DNA from: an uncultured Clostridia bacterium
GTDB lineage: Bacteria; Bacillota; Clostridia; TANB77; CAG-508
Assembly (NCBI GenBank): GCA_934183325.1
Contig: CAKPSH010000006.1
Span: forward strand, 1 to 64,000
Direction: 5' to 3'
Length of the DNA: 64,000 nucleotides
The notes under the pieces are model-generated. The model was not told the DNA's origin and ran no database searches. It saw nothing but the letters and a program-made list of their open reading frames with translations. The number at the start of each line of letters is the position of its first letter. Position 1 is the first letter of the stretch. Shown here piece after piece: positions 38,503 to 46,944 of this stretch. A program made the translations under genes and the position numbers.

Positions 38503-39477
38503 TTAATTTTGTATGTTTATTTGTTCTTCGCTTATTAATTGATACTTTACAAGTTCGTGTCCATCTAGATTTTCTTTATGCATATCTATTGCGTTTATTT
38601 GATGATTATCATATGTTGTATAATAATAAATTCCTTTTGTTGCATTACAACAAGATGTATATATTGTTATTTCATATTTTCCATTTTCTAACTCACAACA
38701 TCCTCTTTGTTGATCTACTGAATTTAATATATGAAAGAATTGACTTACACTTGACTTTTCATCGTCTTTTGATATTGAATTCATTTTTACAAAAGACACT
38801 CTTACAAATCTTGATTGTGAAGATAAATCTCCTGGCAACCCTATTGCTCCCATTCCTCTACTATAAGTTTGTAAATTCAAGTTTTCTGAGAATTTATTTG
38901 TTGGTGTTTTAGTAGATAAATTTATATAATTATTTAGATTAAATAATTGTTTATCAAATGGCGGGTTATTTGTTAATACTCCAACTGGATTTTCATATAT
39001 CTTTATCCCTTCTTTTACTGATTCTACTGTTATTGCTTCATTTTCATCTGCAATTAACCAGTGTAATTGTGCTAGTGATAGTTTTTCATTAAATGATATA
39101 TTGGTTAGATTAATCTTTTCTATAAGTACTTTTGCTTCTTTTACTGTTGCACATTGACTTAATATCCAAGGAATAAATTCAAATTGTGCAATATTATCTT
39201 TTCCTTCTTTTATTTCATTATAATATGCATTTCCTACAAAATTCAATCCTGCAATGCCTAATCCCTTTTCATTTATTGCATCATAATATAATGGATAATT
39301 TTCTATAATATATGCCATTCCAATTATTGCATAATGTGTATGTATTGCTTCTTTGTTTCTAAAATTAAATACATAGTTTCTTGGAGTTATTGTAATTTCA
39401 TCTCCATAAGAAAATTCATAATCAAGTGTCCTTCCAAAATAAAAATCTTTTGTTTTATATGTTACTGCTGTGCACAT
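38503..39477 (-). CDS. bsh: Choloylglycine hydrolase (bile salt hydrolase)
   Basis: 324 residues of the Ntn-hydrolase fold. Cys2 becomes the N-terminal nucleophile after Met removal (MCTAVTYKTKDFYFGR). Arg16 and Asp19 in FGRTLDYE, Asn in GVLTNNPPFD and Arg in GLPGDLSSQSRFVRV complete the active site. These enzymes deconjugate glycine or taurine bile salts; penicillin V acylases share the fold. The GLPGDLSSQSRF loop and gut-type neighbours favour bile salts. No signal peptide. Its presence suggests an intestinal host. Confidence 0.92.
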   Translation of the reverse strand: MCTAVTYKTKDFYFGRTLDYEFSYGDEITITPRNYVFNFRNKEAIHTHYAIIGMAYIIENYPLYYDAINEKGLGIAGLNFVGNAYYNEIKEGKDNIAQFEFIPWILSQCATVKEAKVLIEKINLTNISFNEKLSLAQLHWLIADENEAITVESVKEGIKIYENPVGVLTNNPPFDKQLFNLNNYINLSTKTPTNKFSENLNLQTYSRGMGAIGLPGDLSSQSRFVRVSFVKMNSISKDDEKSSVSQFFHILNSVDQQRGCCELENGKYEITIYTSCCNATKGIYYYTTYDNHQINAIDMHKENLDGHELVKYQLISEEQINIQN

Positions 39478-39579
39478 AATATTTCCTCCCTATTTTTTCT
39501 TTTGTTTATTATATCATTATTTTGTATGATTTTATTTTTACTTTGAAAATTTATATAAAGAAGAAATTTCACTACGAAA

Positions 39580-39692
39580 TTATACATCTTCTGGTAATAT
39601 TTGATCTGTAATTTTCAATATAGCCTTCTTAAAATTCTATTGTGTTTTCTTTCATCATTTCTAATACTTTTAATAATACTCTTTTCTTTTTT
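39580..39692 (-). pseudogene. Possible 3' remnant of a ferritin/rubrerythrin-like gene
   Basis: Without a start, the minus strand reads KKEKSIIKSIRNDERKHNR then ILRRLY and, after an apparent 1-base shift, KITDQILPEDV and a stop. DERKH is the metal-binding pattern of ferritin-like diiron proteins. The fragment is short and broken, so this is tentative. Confidence 0.3.
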
Positions 39693-39749
39693 CAGTTGTT
39701 GCTTATTTTATATTTATTGATTCATGTACATACGAAAAAATTAATTTGT

Positions 39750-39765
39750 GCCTTCGGGTTATGAG
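39750..39765 (+). repeat. Left attachment-site repeat
   Basis: GCCTTCGGGTTATGAG. It matches 60134-60149 (GCCTTAGGGTTATGAG) at 15 of 16 bases and differs from its AT-rich surroundings. Confidence 0.65.
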
Positions 39766-39883
39766 GGTTACATAACATATTTAATGATGTATATTGAATT
39801 GTATTGTATGCTAGTGATATTAAGCGTTTGCGCATTTTTTATTTAATGAACAATTGTGCTAAAATTGGGGTAATTTTGAAAAA

Positions 39884-39903
39884 TTGATCCCCAATTTCTC
39901 CCC
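39884..39903 (+). promoter_or_regulatory. 20-bp end repeat, left copy (possible integrase arm site)
   Basis: The 20-base word starting TTGATCCCCAATTT is exactly repeated at 59989-60008. It forms a hairpin with AAATTGGGG just upstream (39862-39870). One copy inside each end of the element suggests recombinase or excisionase binding. Together with the remnant and the attachment repeat it accounts for the gene-free stretch 39478-39994. Confidence 0.55.
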
Positions 39904-39994
39904 CATTGTTACTAAACATATTTTTGTATTTTTATGGTTTTAATTGCAAAATTTTTATTGCAATTGAATTGATATTTTTAAGGAGGAAATTTTT

Positions 39995-40303
39995 ATGGAA
40001 TTTAATAAAGATAAAATTCAAGATTTAATGAATGAGTGGATAATTTTTAGAGATGAGGAACTTTGTAAATTAACTAGGGAAGATATGAAACATTCTCTAG
40101 ATTTTGATACTTTTTATAATTTAGTTTTAAAAAATGTTTCTAAAAATAGTGAGAAATTTATGATTAAAAATTTGGACAAGTTTTATGAGCAAATTATGGA
40201 TTTTACTGGTTATTATAATGATAAATATTATAAGGCTGGTTTTGGTGATTGCTTGAATTTAGTTATTATGAGTCTTGGAGGTAATGGTATTGAAACTAAA
40301 TAG
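39995..40303 (+). CDS. Hypothetical protein upstream of TnpV-like gene
   Basis: 102 residues, start ATG 39995 behind AAGGAGGAAA. Mostly helical and charged, beginning EFNKDKIQDLMNEWIIFRDE. It overlaps the next gene by 14 bases and shares a transcript with it. I do not recognise the family; small helical proteins paired with TnpV are common cargo of clostridial elements. Confidence 0.65.
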   Translation: MEFNKDKIQDLMNEWIIFRDEELCKLTREDMKHSLDFDTFYNLVLKNVSKNSEKFMIKNLDKFYEQIMDFTGYYNDKYYKAGFGDCLNLVIMSLGGNGIETK

Positions 40304-40565
40304 ATATGGTAAATTAGCTAAAAGGTATTTGGAAGAATATAAGCCTTTTAAATTTCAACAACTTACTATGGATGGAAGTATTATGGATTATTTATTAGAA
40401 TTTGAACAACATTTAAATGGTTATGCTAATTTGATTGAAATTGAACTTAAGCAAAAGTATCCTATGACAGATGATAAAAATAGTTTTATGGAGCAAGTTA
40501 AGTATTTGAATATGATTCAGGAGATGGTGGATGCGTTTGTGAAAGAGGAGGTTAAATTGGTATAG
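40290..40565 (+). CDS. TnpV-like transposon-encoded protein
   Basis: About 91 residues. GGAGG at 40278-40282 is spaced 8 bases from the in-frame TTG 40290, giving MKLNRYGKLAKRYLEEYKP; an ATG at 40284 is an alternative. The pattern RYGKLAKRYLEEYKPFKFQ and closing EQVKYLNMIQEMVDAF resembles TnpV of Tn4451-type and related elements, whose role is unknown. Confidence 0.6.
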   Translation: MKLNRYGKLAKRYLEEYKPFKFQQLTMDGSIMDYLLEFEQHLNGYANLIEIELKQKYPMTDDKNSFMEQVKYLNMIQEMVDAFVKEEVKLV

Positions 40566-40595
40566 AAAAAGCCGAGATTAATTCTCGGCTTTTTC
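40565..40595. terminator. Bidirectional terminator
   Basis: GAAAAAGCCGAGA / TCTCGGCTTTTTC, 13-bp perfect stem with a 5-base loop between convergent genes. Confidence 0.9.
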
Positions 40596-40596
40596 A

Positions 40597-42069
40597 TTAT
40601 TCATTTTCAATTTTTACTATATTTTCAAATTCTTCAATGGCTTTTTCTGCAACATATTGCAAATCTTTAGAAATTATCTGTCCATGTACTATTTCATTTC
40701 TTTGATCTTTTATTTTGCTCAACTTTTTGTTTAATTGATTTTTAGTAATTGGCAATTGTTCATATTTATAAATCTCTGCATATATTTTATATATTGTTGG
40801 TGGATTATCCTTTATAACATCATCTTTCTTAGCTTGTTCAAAATTTTTCTTACTTATATACTCTTTTAGAAAGTAGTCTTCATATTCTACAATCCCTCTA
40901 AAAAATTTTTCTATTTGGCTATCTTCTAAATATTTTTTTAGTATCTTTTTTGAAAAATAATAAGTAAAATTTTCTAATGCTATATTTATCATAATAATTG
41001 CATTTTTATAATCCTTAATTAAATAATAATCTTTTGCATAATTAACTGCCAATTCCCATATATTATTTTCACTACTATTTAGTTCTTTATTTATACCTTT
41101 AAGTTCATCCTCTTTTAATCTTAATCTATTATTTCCGCTTGATGACAAACTCATTGAAATACTTAATGGAATATTTTTTATTTCAACATTTCCAGCTAAC
41201 ACTTTGGTTTTAAATCTAAATATCATATTTTCATTTATCTCTGGTAACCAATATTTACCTGTTGAAATAATGTATTTCTTTAAAAAATAGTTATATACAT
41301 TAATAGCTTCATTTAATGGTCTATAAACTTCATTAATTGTTTTGTTAACTTTAATTAATTCATTTCCATTTATATATTTTTCAATTGTCAATGTTACTAT
41401 AGAACGATTCACTATTCCATACTTATCTTTTTCTGTGTATATATTATCTCCTATAATAAAATTGGATTCTTGAGCTCTTATTGTTTCTGCTTTTATATAA
41501 CACTTTGTCCCTTTATAATTAAATCCTATTTCATTTTCTTCATCTAGTATTAAATGATATGGTATTTCTAGTGTAACAATTGTTTTTAAATCTCCTCTTA
41601 TTGCACTATTATATATATTTTTTGTTTCATCTATTTTTTCTTTCAAATTGTTATTCCAACTTATATCATAATTAGAATCAATAAAATTTAATAATGTTTT
41701 AGCTTCTTCTAGCTTTCTAGAATTATTCGAATTTAGATATATCATTATCTTTTCTCTAGCCAACATTTGTTTTGTAGTACATTCGTTTATCATGCTATCT
41801 ACATTATTGTATTTAGTCTTTATTTCTAATGACTTTTCAAAAAACTTTTCTGAACTACTATATTCATTAGCTTCAAAATATAAAGCTCCCATTTGTCTAT
41901 AAATAATATAAATATTACTCATTATGAGTGTTCTACACTCTATTTTTAATTTCTCATATACTTCACATGCTTCTATACCTATTTTAACTCTTTCATCATG
42001 TTCTATCCCTTTATTTCCGATAATGCTTGATATATATATTATTCTATTTATTATTTCCTGATTATTCAT
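40597..42069 (-). CDS. TPR-like repeat protein with C-terminal HEPN-like domain
   Basis: 490 residues. The N-terminal third is helical with TPR-like pairs (YEKLKIECRTLIMSNIY; ALYFEANEYSSSEKFFEKS). A beta-rich middle (about 170-290) follows. The last ~170 residues are helical and include KIKDQRNEIVHGQ, an R-x4-H motif of HEPN RNases. No membrane segment. It ends the same-strand defence run, 145 bases after the HEPN-like gene of the Qat-like operon, and could be a sensor-effector of its own. Family not recognised beyond these features. Confidence 0.7.
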   Translation of the reverse strand: MNNQEIINRIIYISSIIGNKGIEHDERVKIGIEACEVYEKLKIECRTLIMSNIYIIYRQMGALYFEANEYSSSEKFFEKSLEIKTKYNNVDSMINECTTKQMLAREKIMIYLNSNNSRKLEEAKTLLNFIDSNYDISWNNNLKEKIDETKNIYNSAIRGDLKTIVTLEIPYHLILDEENEIGFNYKGTKCYIKAETIRAQESNFIIGDNIYTEKDKYGIVNRSIVTLTIEKYINGNELIKVNKTINEVYRPLNEAINVYNYFLKKYIISTGKYWLPEINENMIFRFKTKVLAGNVEIKNIPLSISMSLSSSGNNRLRLKEDELKGINKELNSSENNIWELAVNYAKDYYLIKDYKNAIIMINIALENFTYYFSKKILKKYLEDSQIEKFFRGIVEYEDYFLKEYISKKNFEQAKKDDVIKDNPPTIYKIYAEIYKYEQLPITKNQLNKKLSKIKDQRNEIVHGQIISKDLQYVAEKAIEEFENIVKIENE

Positions 42070-42214
42070 TTTTCACTTTCTCTCTATATAATTAGTTTAA
42101 CATATTATATTACTTTTTCCTTACAATACAAACACACTAAAGATTTTAGATGTTTTTCTCTGTATTCTTAAAAAACAAATTTTAATAAATAAGTAAATTA
42201 CATAAAAAGTCCTG

Positions 42215-42832
42215 TTAAGTTTTTTCTATTAAATAATCATTTAATATTTCTCTCAAAATTGTTTGAACTTTTCTTCTTAATCCATCTACTTCTTCTATGA
42301 TCTTTTCATTAAAAATCCCTTGAGAAATTTGTATATCGACACCTACTTCGTGTTCATATTGTCCCTTTTTATTTTTGGAAACAAGTACATTCATATTTTT
42401 TTGTTTTAAATCTTCTTGGATATCTTTGTATTCTTCAAAATCTTTAGATTCAATGCAATAATGAAACACTTCATTTCTAAAATTTAAATATTTTGCATTT
42501 ATAGTATTGGGCTTATTCCTCGGATTTTCCAATTCATCTGCTATTTCTAATAATATTCTTTTTACCAATACATTATTTTCCCATTTTGCCATTATTCCTG
42601 TAAATCTATCAGATCTCTTTATTGTTCCTAAAATTTTAAGAGTTTCTTTCAAGTGTGCTGTTAATAATTTAAAGAAATAAATCTGAGCTTCATAACTTGC
42701 ATCACCTTTCACTTTATTAAATAAAGTGGTATTTATTTGTAAATCATTGTATGCTCTTGTTATTAAAAAAATAGCAAAACCTTCATAATCATCTTTATAA
42801 TATTTTTCTCTATCAATCATTATTTCATTCAT
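42215..42832 (-). CDS. HEPN-like protein of the Qat-like operon
   Basis: 205 residues, mainly helical, with LNFRNEVFHYCIES carrying R-x4-H as in HEPN ribonucleases and nucleotidyl-partner proteins. Its ATG overlaps the end of the QueC-like gene by 8 bases, implying coupled translation and a stoichiometric partner or effector. It occupies the place where QatD (a TatD-type DNase) sits in known Qat systems, but no TatD motif is visible. Function by context only. Confidence 0.65.
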   Translation of the reverse strand: MNEIMIDREKYYKDDYEGFAIFLITRAYNDLQINTTLFNKVKGDASYEAQIYFFKLLTAHLKETLKILGTIKRSDRFTGIMAKWENNVLVKRILLEIADELENPRNKPNTINAKYLNFRNEVFHYCIESKDFEEYKDIQEDLKQKNMNVLVSKNKKGQYEHEVGVDIQISQGIFNEKIIEEVDGLRRKVQTILREILNDYLIEKT

Positions 42833-44126
42833 CTTTATTCCATCCTTTAATTTGTTTAAAATATTCTTCTAATTCGCAATTGAATTTTTGCAACATTTCA
42901 TCTATTTTTTCCTGCCAATCCGCATCTTCATAATATTCTTTTTTTAAATCTAAATAATTATAAATAGTTCCTTCTTTGATATGTTTGTAATATAATTTAT
43001 AATATTCTAATAGTGACCTTTTTTCGTTAAATTTATATATAGAAGCTTTTTCATCTTTTTCAATATTTTTTTGCTTAGATATACTTTTTTCATATTTTCT
43101 AATGTTTTGAAAATCACCTAAGTTTTCTGGCAATAAATACTCACAATCTTCTCTATTATTATATATCATGCCAATTTGCCTTAAAATACAAGCAATGCAA
43201 ACTCCACAATGAAAATTTCCTTTTTTCTTATTTCTAAAATGTCTGATTCCTGGATTCTTTGAACATGTCCTTGTAAACTTTTTTATATATTGGTCATATT
43301 CTTTTGGAATTATTTTAATTATATCTGCTTTAGTCTTATATTTAAATGGATTAATTATTTTTATATTAATTTCTAATTTTTCTAAAATTTTATTTATTAA
43401 AAATAAAGTTTTTTGATTTGTTGTTTTGGTAACTCTTCTACTAAAATTAAATTTAGGATTTAAGGACATTATTCCATTTTCATATATTTTCACTTCATTT
43501 ATTCTATAATAATCTGCATAAATTAAGCTACTTGCAATAAATATTAATGATCTAGTTCTTTCTGTATAGTGTTCTTTCTCTTCCAAACCTATTTTTTTAA
43601 TCACTACATGTTTGTTATTGTCATTTTTTATTAAATTCTCATAAATATCATTTGAATTATTTACTTCTATAGGATTAGTTTCAAATGTTACAAATATGGT
43701 TTTGTTATTTTTTTCTACTACACTTCCCGACATAGAATCTAATCCACCTGATAGAACACAAATAGAGTTGTATTCTATCCCATCACAAATACTTTTTTGC
43801 TCTCTACCTATTTCCTTTATCTCTTTTTGGTATTCAAAATTAACATTCCATTTTTCGCCATTTGTCATATAATTTAATAGAATTTCTATATCCTGTTTTA
43901 CTTCATTAAATTTTTCTATATTATTTACCGGAATAGTTATATTTAATTTTTGCTTGTTATTTACATCTTCATCTCTAGGAGTGAAAAAATCCGTATAACA
44001 AATGTATGATATCATATCAAAAAAATCCAATACAATTGTATTAGTATACTCATTAATATCTAATAAATTTTTATCATCATAATGTAATAAATACGGATTT
44101 TTATCTTTAAATTTACTTTTATTCAT
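42825..44126 (-). CDS. QueC-like (QatC-like) ATP-dependent enzyme
   Basis: 433 residues, almost twice a housekeeping QueC. The PP-loop SICVLSGGLDSMSGS (about 112-126) binds ATP. A zinc site is formed by TCSKNPG and HCGVCIACILR with the spacing Cx2Cx2C of QueC. QueC makes 7-cyano-7-deazaguanine; defence relatives in Qat and some CBASS systems act on proteins instead (recalled literature). No other queuosine genes are in the window, and it overlaps the QatB-like gene by 8 bases, favouring a defence role. Confidence 0.85.
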   Translation of the reverse strand: MNKSKFKDKNPYLLHYDDKNLLDINEYTNTIVLDFFDMISYICYTDFFTPRDEDVNNKQKLNITIPVNNIEKFNEVKQDIEILLNYMTNGEKWNVNFEYQKEIKEIGREQKSICDGIEYNSICVLSGGLDSMSGSVVEKNNKTIFVTFETNPIEVNNSNDIYENLIKNDNNKHVVIKKIGLEEKEHYTERTRSLIFIASSLIYADYYRINEVKIYENGIMSLNPKFNFSRRVTKTTNQKTLFLINKILEKLEINIKIINPFKYKTKADIIKIIPKEYDQYIKKFTRTCSKNPGIRHFRNKKKGNFHCGVCIACILRQIGMIYNNREDCEYLLPENLGDFQNIRKYEKSISKQKNIEKDEKASIYKFNEKRSLLEYYKLYYKHIKEGTIYNYLDLKKEYYEDADWQEKIDEMLQKFNCELEEYFKQIKGWNKDE

Positions 44127-44802
44127 ATTCTACATCTCCACGCAATTTCTTAATAATATTCGAGAAAGCATTATTTACTTTACTTGCAAAAGTATCTTCT
44201 TGTTCAAGTATTTCATCTGTAAATTCTATTTCTTCAAATTCGACTTGAATTATTGGAACAACTTTTTCTTCCATATAATAATTAATACTATTGGAATACT
44301 CTTCACTATCGAATTTTTCTAATGAATTAAGTGCATCTTCGTATGTAAATTGCTTATAAATATTAGAAATTATATTTTTTACATATTGTGTGATAAATCT
44401 TATAATATTTAGAGATTTATCAAATATATTATTTTTTTCTAATGTTTCTTTTAAAGATGTTTTTAGCAATTCATTGTTAGATATTCCTAAATAATCACAT
44501 ACTTTCTCTTTGAGCTCTATATTTGAATATCTAGATAATCCTCCAAGTCCTATTGAAGAAAGTGTGCCTGAATTTACAGCCTTGGAAATTTTAATTATAT
44601 TTTTTATACTATTTGTACATTCTTTAGAATATAAATTTTCATTTAATGTTGCTTTTATTTTTGATTGTCCTTTTTTTGGGAAAAGTAATTTTGCTAGCAA
44701 TTCTCCTATTCCTGCCCCCTGTTCATTTACTTTTCCATCTTCTATTCCCTCTTTTATGATCTTATCAGATCTTTTATAACTATTTCTTGTTGAAGATCCC
44801 AT
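44119..44802 (-). CDS. QatB-like protein with N-terminal Met-Gly-Ser
   Basis: 227 residues beginning MGSSTRNSYKRSDK. After Met removal Gly2 would be N-terminal, as in QatB, a proposed target of the partner QueC-like enzyme. The body has a glycine-rich GAGIGELLAKLLF and several helices; the C-terminus is acidic. It overlaps the QueC-like gene and starts 18 bases after the membrane protein gene. Assignment rests on the N-terminus and gene order, not on strong similarity that I could test. Confidence 0.5.
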   Translation of the reverse strand: MGSSTRNSYKRSDKIIKEGIEDGKVNEQGAGIGELLAKLLFPKKGQSKIKATLNENLYSKECTNSIKNIIKISKAVNSGTLSSIGLGGLSRYSNIELKEKVCDYLGISNNELLKTSLKETLEKNNIFDKSLNIIRFITQYVKNIISNIYKQFTYEDALNSLEKFDSEEYSNSINYYMEEKVVPIIQVEFEEIEFTDEILEQEDTFASKVNNAFSNIIKKLRGDVEYE

Positions 44803-44820
44803 TTTATCACCTTTTTCATC

Positions 44821-45639
44821 TTATATATTATTTTTTATTTTTCCTACCTCTATTTTTTCATCTTCTTTTACTTTAAATTCTACTGTTCCTATGTACCCTC
44901 CTGGTTCAAAAATGTTTGTTGCGGTATATTGTACTTGTACTTCTTGCTTGTACCAATTTGATAGCACATCTTGATAATAAATAATAATACTCATTTCATA
45001 TGGTATGTTTGAACTCTTCAATGAAAAAATTTTTCTTATTACTTTTTCTTCTCCTTTTTCCATTACTTCTATAGAATTTTTTCCTAATAATCTCTCTGTA
45101 GTATTATTTATTATATCTGATTTAAAATCCACTTTTAAATTTTTAATATTATTCAAGCCAATATTTTTCAAATATATATTTAATTTATATGGTATTCCCT
45201 TTTCAATATCAGTAATTATTAGTTCATCTAATTCCCCTGTTCCACTTTCTACTGTATCAAAAGAATATTTTAAAGTAGGCATATTCTGTAATCTCATATT
45301 TTCTTTATCTCTTTTTATACTATCTTCATTATTCTTTTTTATTTGTACAATAGTCACAATTACTAATACTACAGCTCCAATAATTGCAGAAATAACTCCT
45401 GACGAATAACTAGCTAAAAAGGATAACCAATTTTGAGAATTTACATTAACACTCCACCCTAATAATGTTGGTATATTATATCTATCTAGATAATATAGCG
45501 ATATAGGAATAATACTAACAAAAAAAAGTAATATATATAAGCTTTTTTCTAAATCGTCCTTACATCTCTTATAATTAATATAACAAAAAACTCCCATTCC
45601 TAATAGTATTAAAACTACTATTATTACATTTAATATCAT
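44821..45639 (-). CDS. Membrane protein with cytosolic beta-sandwich-like domain
   Basis: 272 residues. About three membrane helices (residues 2-22, 30-50, 75-100) are followed by QIKKNNEDSIKRDKENM and a beta-rich domain containing LNIYLKNIGLNNIKNLKVDF. First gene of the Qat-like operon. Its layout resembles the protein at 56787-57458 in the same element (helices, then YIKNNGQSGATNIKIDF). It could anchor the system to the membrane; this is inference. Confidence 0.7.
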   Translation of the reverse strand: MILNVIIVVLILLGMGVFCYINYKRCKDDLEKSLYILLFFVSIIPISLYYLDRYNIPTLLGWSVNVNSQNWLSFLASYSSGVISAIIGAVVLVIVTIVQIKKNNEDSIKRDKENMRLQNMPTLKYSFDTVESGTGELDELIITDIEKGIPYKLNIYLKNIGLNNIKNLKVDFKSDIINNTTERLLGKNSIEVMEKGEEKVIRKIFSLKSSNIPYEMSIIIYYQDVLSNWYKQEVQVQYTATNIFEPGGYIGTVEFKVKEDEKIEVGKIKNNI

Positions 45640-45710
45640 AATTATCGCCTCTTTTTATATTATATTATATTTTTTTGCAAACTTTGTCGTACTCTGTCGT
45701 TTATTATCAA

Positions 45711-45762
45711 AAAAGCAAAATAATTCTGTAATTACTATTTAATCACATCCTATTTTGCTTTT
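45711..45762 (-). terminator. Terminator separating AAA pair from the Qat-like operon
   Basis: Perfect 12-bp stem AAAAGCAAAATA / TATTTTGCTTTT (45711-45722 with 45751-45762), then TTTT-rich sequence on the minus strand. It splits the defence run into separate transcripts. The remaining 45640-45710 contains several TATAAT-like boxes but no clear -35. Confidence 0.75.
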
Positions 45763-45837
45763 CTTTTGTAATTTTATATTTCTCTCTATACTAAAAATAT
45801 TTAATATATAATATTTATTGATATTTTTTTCTTTATT

Positions 45838-46944
45838 CTATTTGTTATCTATATATTTTTTCTTTAATATACTAGTAATAACATCTCTAGTTATTCTATT
45901 TATTTCTCTAGCATTTGTAAATTTATCTGCATTGCTTAATAGTAATTCATTTGTTTTTTCTTCTTTTAAAATAGCTATTTGTTCAGCATCTAAATATTTT
46001 AAATACTCCTCATAATTTTTTTCTATAATTATCTTACAAGCATTAATATCCAATGCATTAAATTTCACAAAGCCATCAAATCTATTATAAATAGGTAAAC
46101 CTAGATTATTTTTTATATCTTCTATATTTTCATAGTTTGAAGTACAAATTATGATTGAATTTTTTAATTCTACTGAATAATTTTTATCAACAAATATGCC
46201 TTCATCAAAAAGTTGATAAAATGCACTAAAAAACACTTTGTTCGCTTTATCAAATTCATCTAATAAAATAACATTTGTTTCTCTATCTAATAAATCTTTT
46301 GAAAAGCTACTTTCGGAATGTTTTGTTCCAAATACATAATTTGCAAAGTCTTCATTTTGAAACATTGAAAATTGTTTTCTAAATAATTCTCCTCCCATTT
46401 TTTGAGAAATAAACTTAGCTGTTTCAGTTTTTCCTACACCACTTGGTCCATAAAACATTAAAATTAATGGTTTATTATTAAAGAAATCAAATGTTGCAGA
46501 ATATAGTAAATTTATAAGTTCCTCTTTTGCACATTCTTGACCAATTATATTTTTTGAAAATTTCTCATTAATTTCTTTAACACATTTCTCATCAATCTTT
46601 TTATATTCATATATTTTTTCTAAGCAATTTTCTGTTTTTATCAATCTATTATATACTTGTATTGGTGGATTTTGTAAGTAAACATTTTCAATATCAAATC
46701 TATTTAAAAAAGCTTCAATATTATATAATACCCATTCATTTACCATTGAATATTCATCAGATAAAATTACTAAATTCTCTATTTTTCCTATATCATTAGA
46801 TGTTTTAGGACTTACGCCATCTATCTCTATTGTTTTTTCTTCTTTTTGCACTTTTCTTACTAATTCAGAAAAGCTAAACTGTCCACTTAATTTATATTCT
46901 TCTTCAAATCCATTTAAAGGTCCCCAAAATATATATTTATTCAT
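45838..46944 (-). CDS. ClpB-type AAA+ ATPase
   Basis: About 368 residues from ATG 46944 (AGGTG upstream), overlapping the stop of the DUF6414-like gene. An N-terminal region of about 130 residues without a known fold is followed by NIIGQECAKEELINLLY, Walker A YGPSGVGKTETAKF (about 165), Walker B VILLDEFDKAN, sensor NSIIICTSNYEN and arginine-finger IYNRFDGFV. It resembles a single Clp D2 ring but lacks the ClpP-docking loop. Probably acts with its overlapped partner. Confidence 0.85.
   Translation of the reverse strand: MNKYIFWGPLNGFEEEYKLSGQFSFSELVRKVQKEEKTIEIDGVSPKTSNDIGKIENLVILSDEYSMVNEWVLYNIEAFLNRFDIENVYLQNPPIQVYNRLIKTENCLEKIYEYKKIDEKCVKEINEKFSKNIIGQECAKEELINLLYSATFDFFNNKPLILMFYGPSGVGKTETAKFISQKMGGELFRKQFSMFQNEDFANYVFGTKHSESSFSKDLLDRETNVILLDEFDKANKVFFSAFYQLFDEGIFVDKNYSVELKNSIIICTSNYENIEDIKNNLGLPIYNRFDGFVKFNALDINACKIIIEKNYEEYLKYLDAEQIAILKEEKTNELLLSNADKFTNAREINRITRDVITSILKKKYIDNK

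Noticed and set aside
42825..44126. Housekeeping QueC for queuosine synthesis.
   Set aside because: It is far longer than QueC, overlaps defence-type genes and has no queD, queE or queF nearby.
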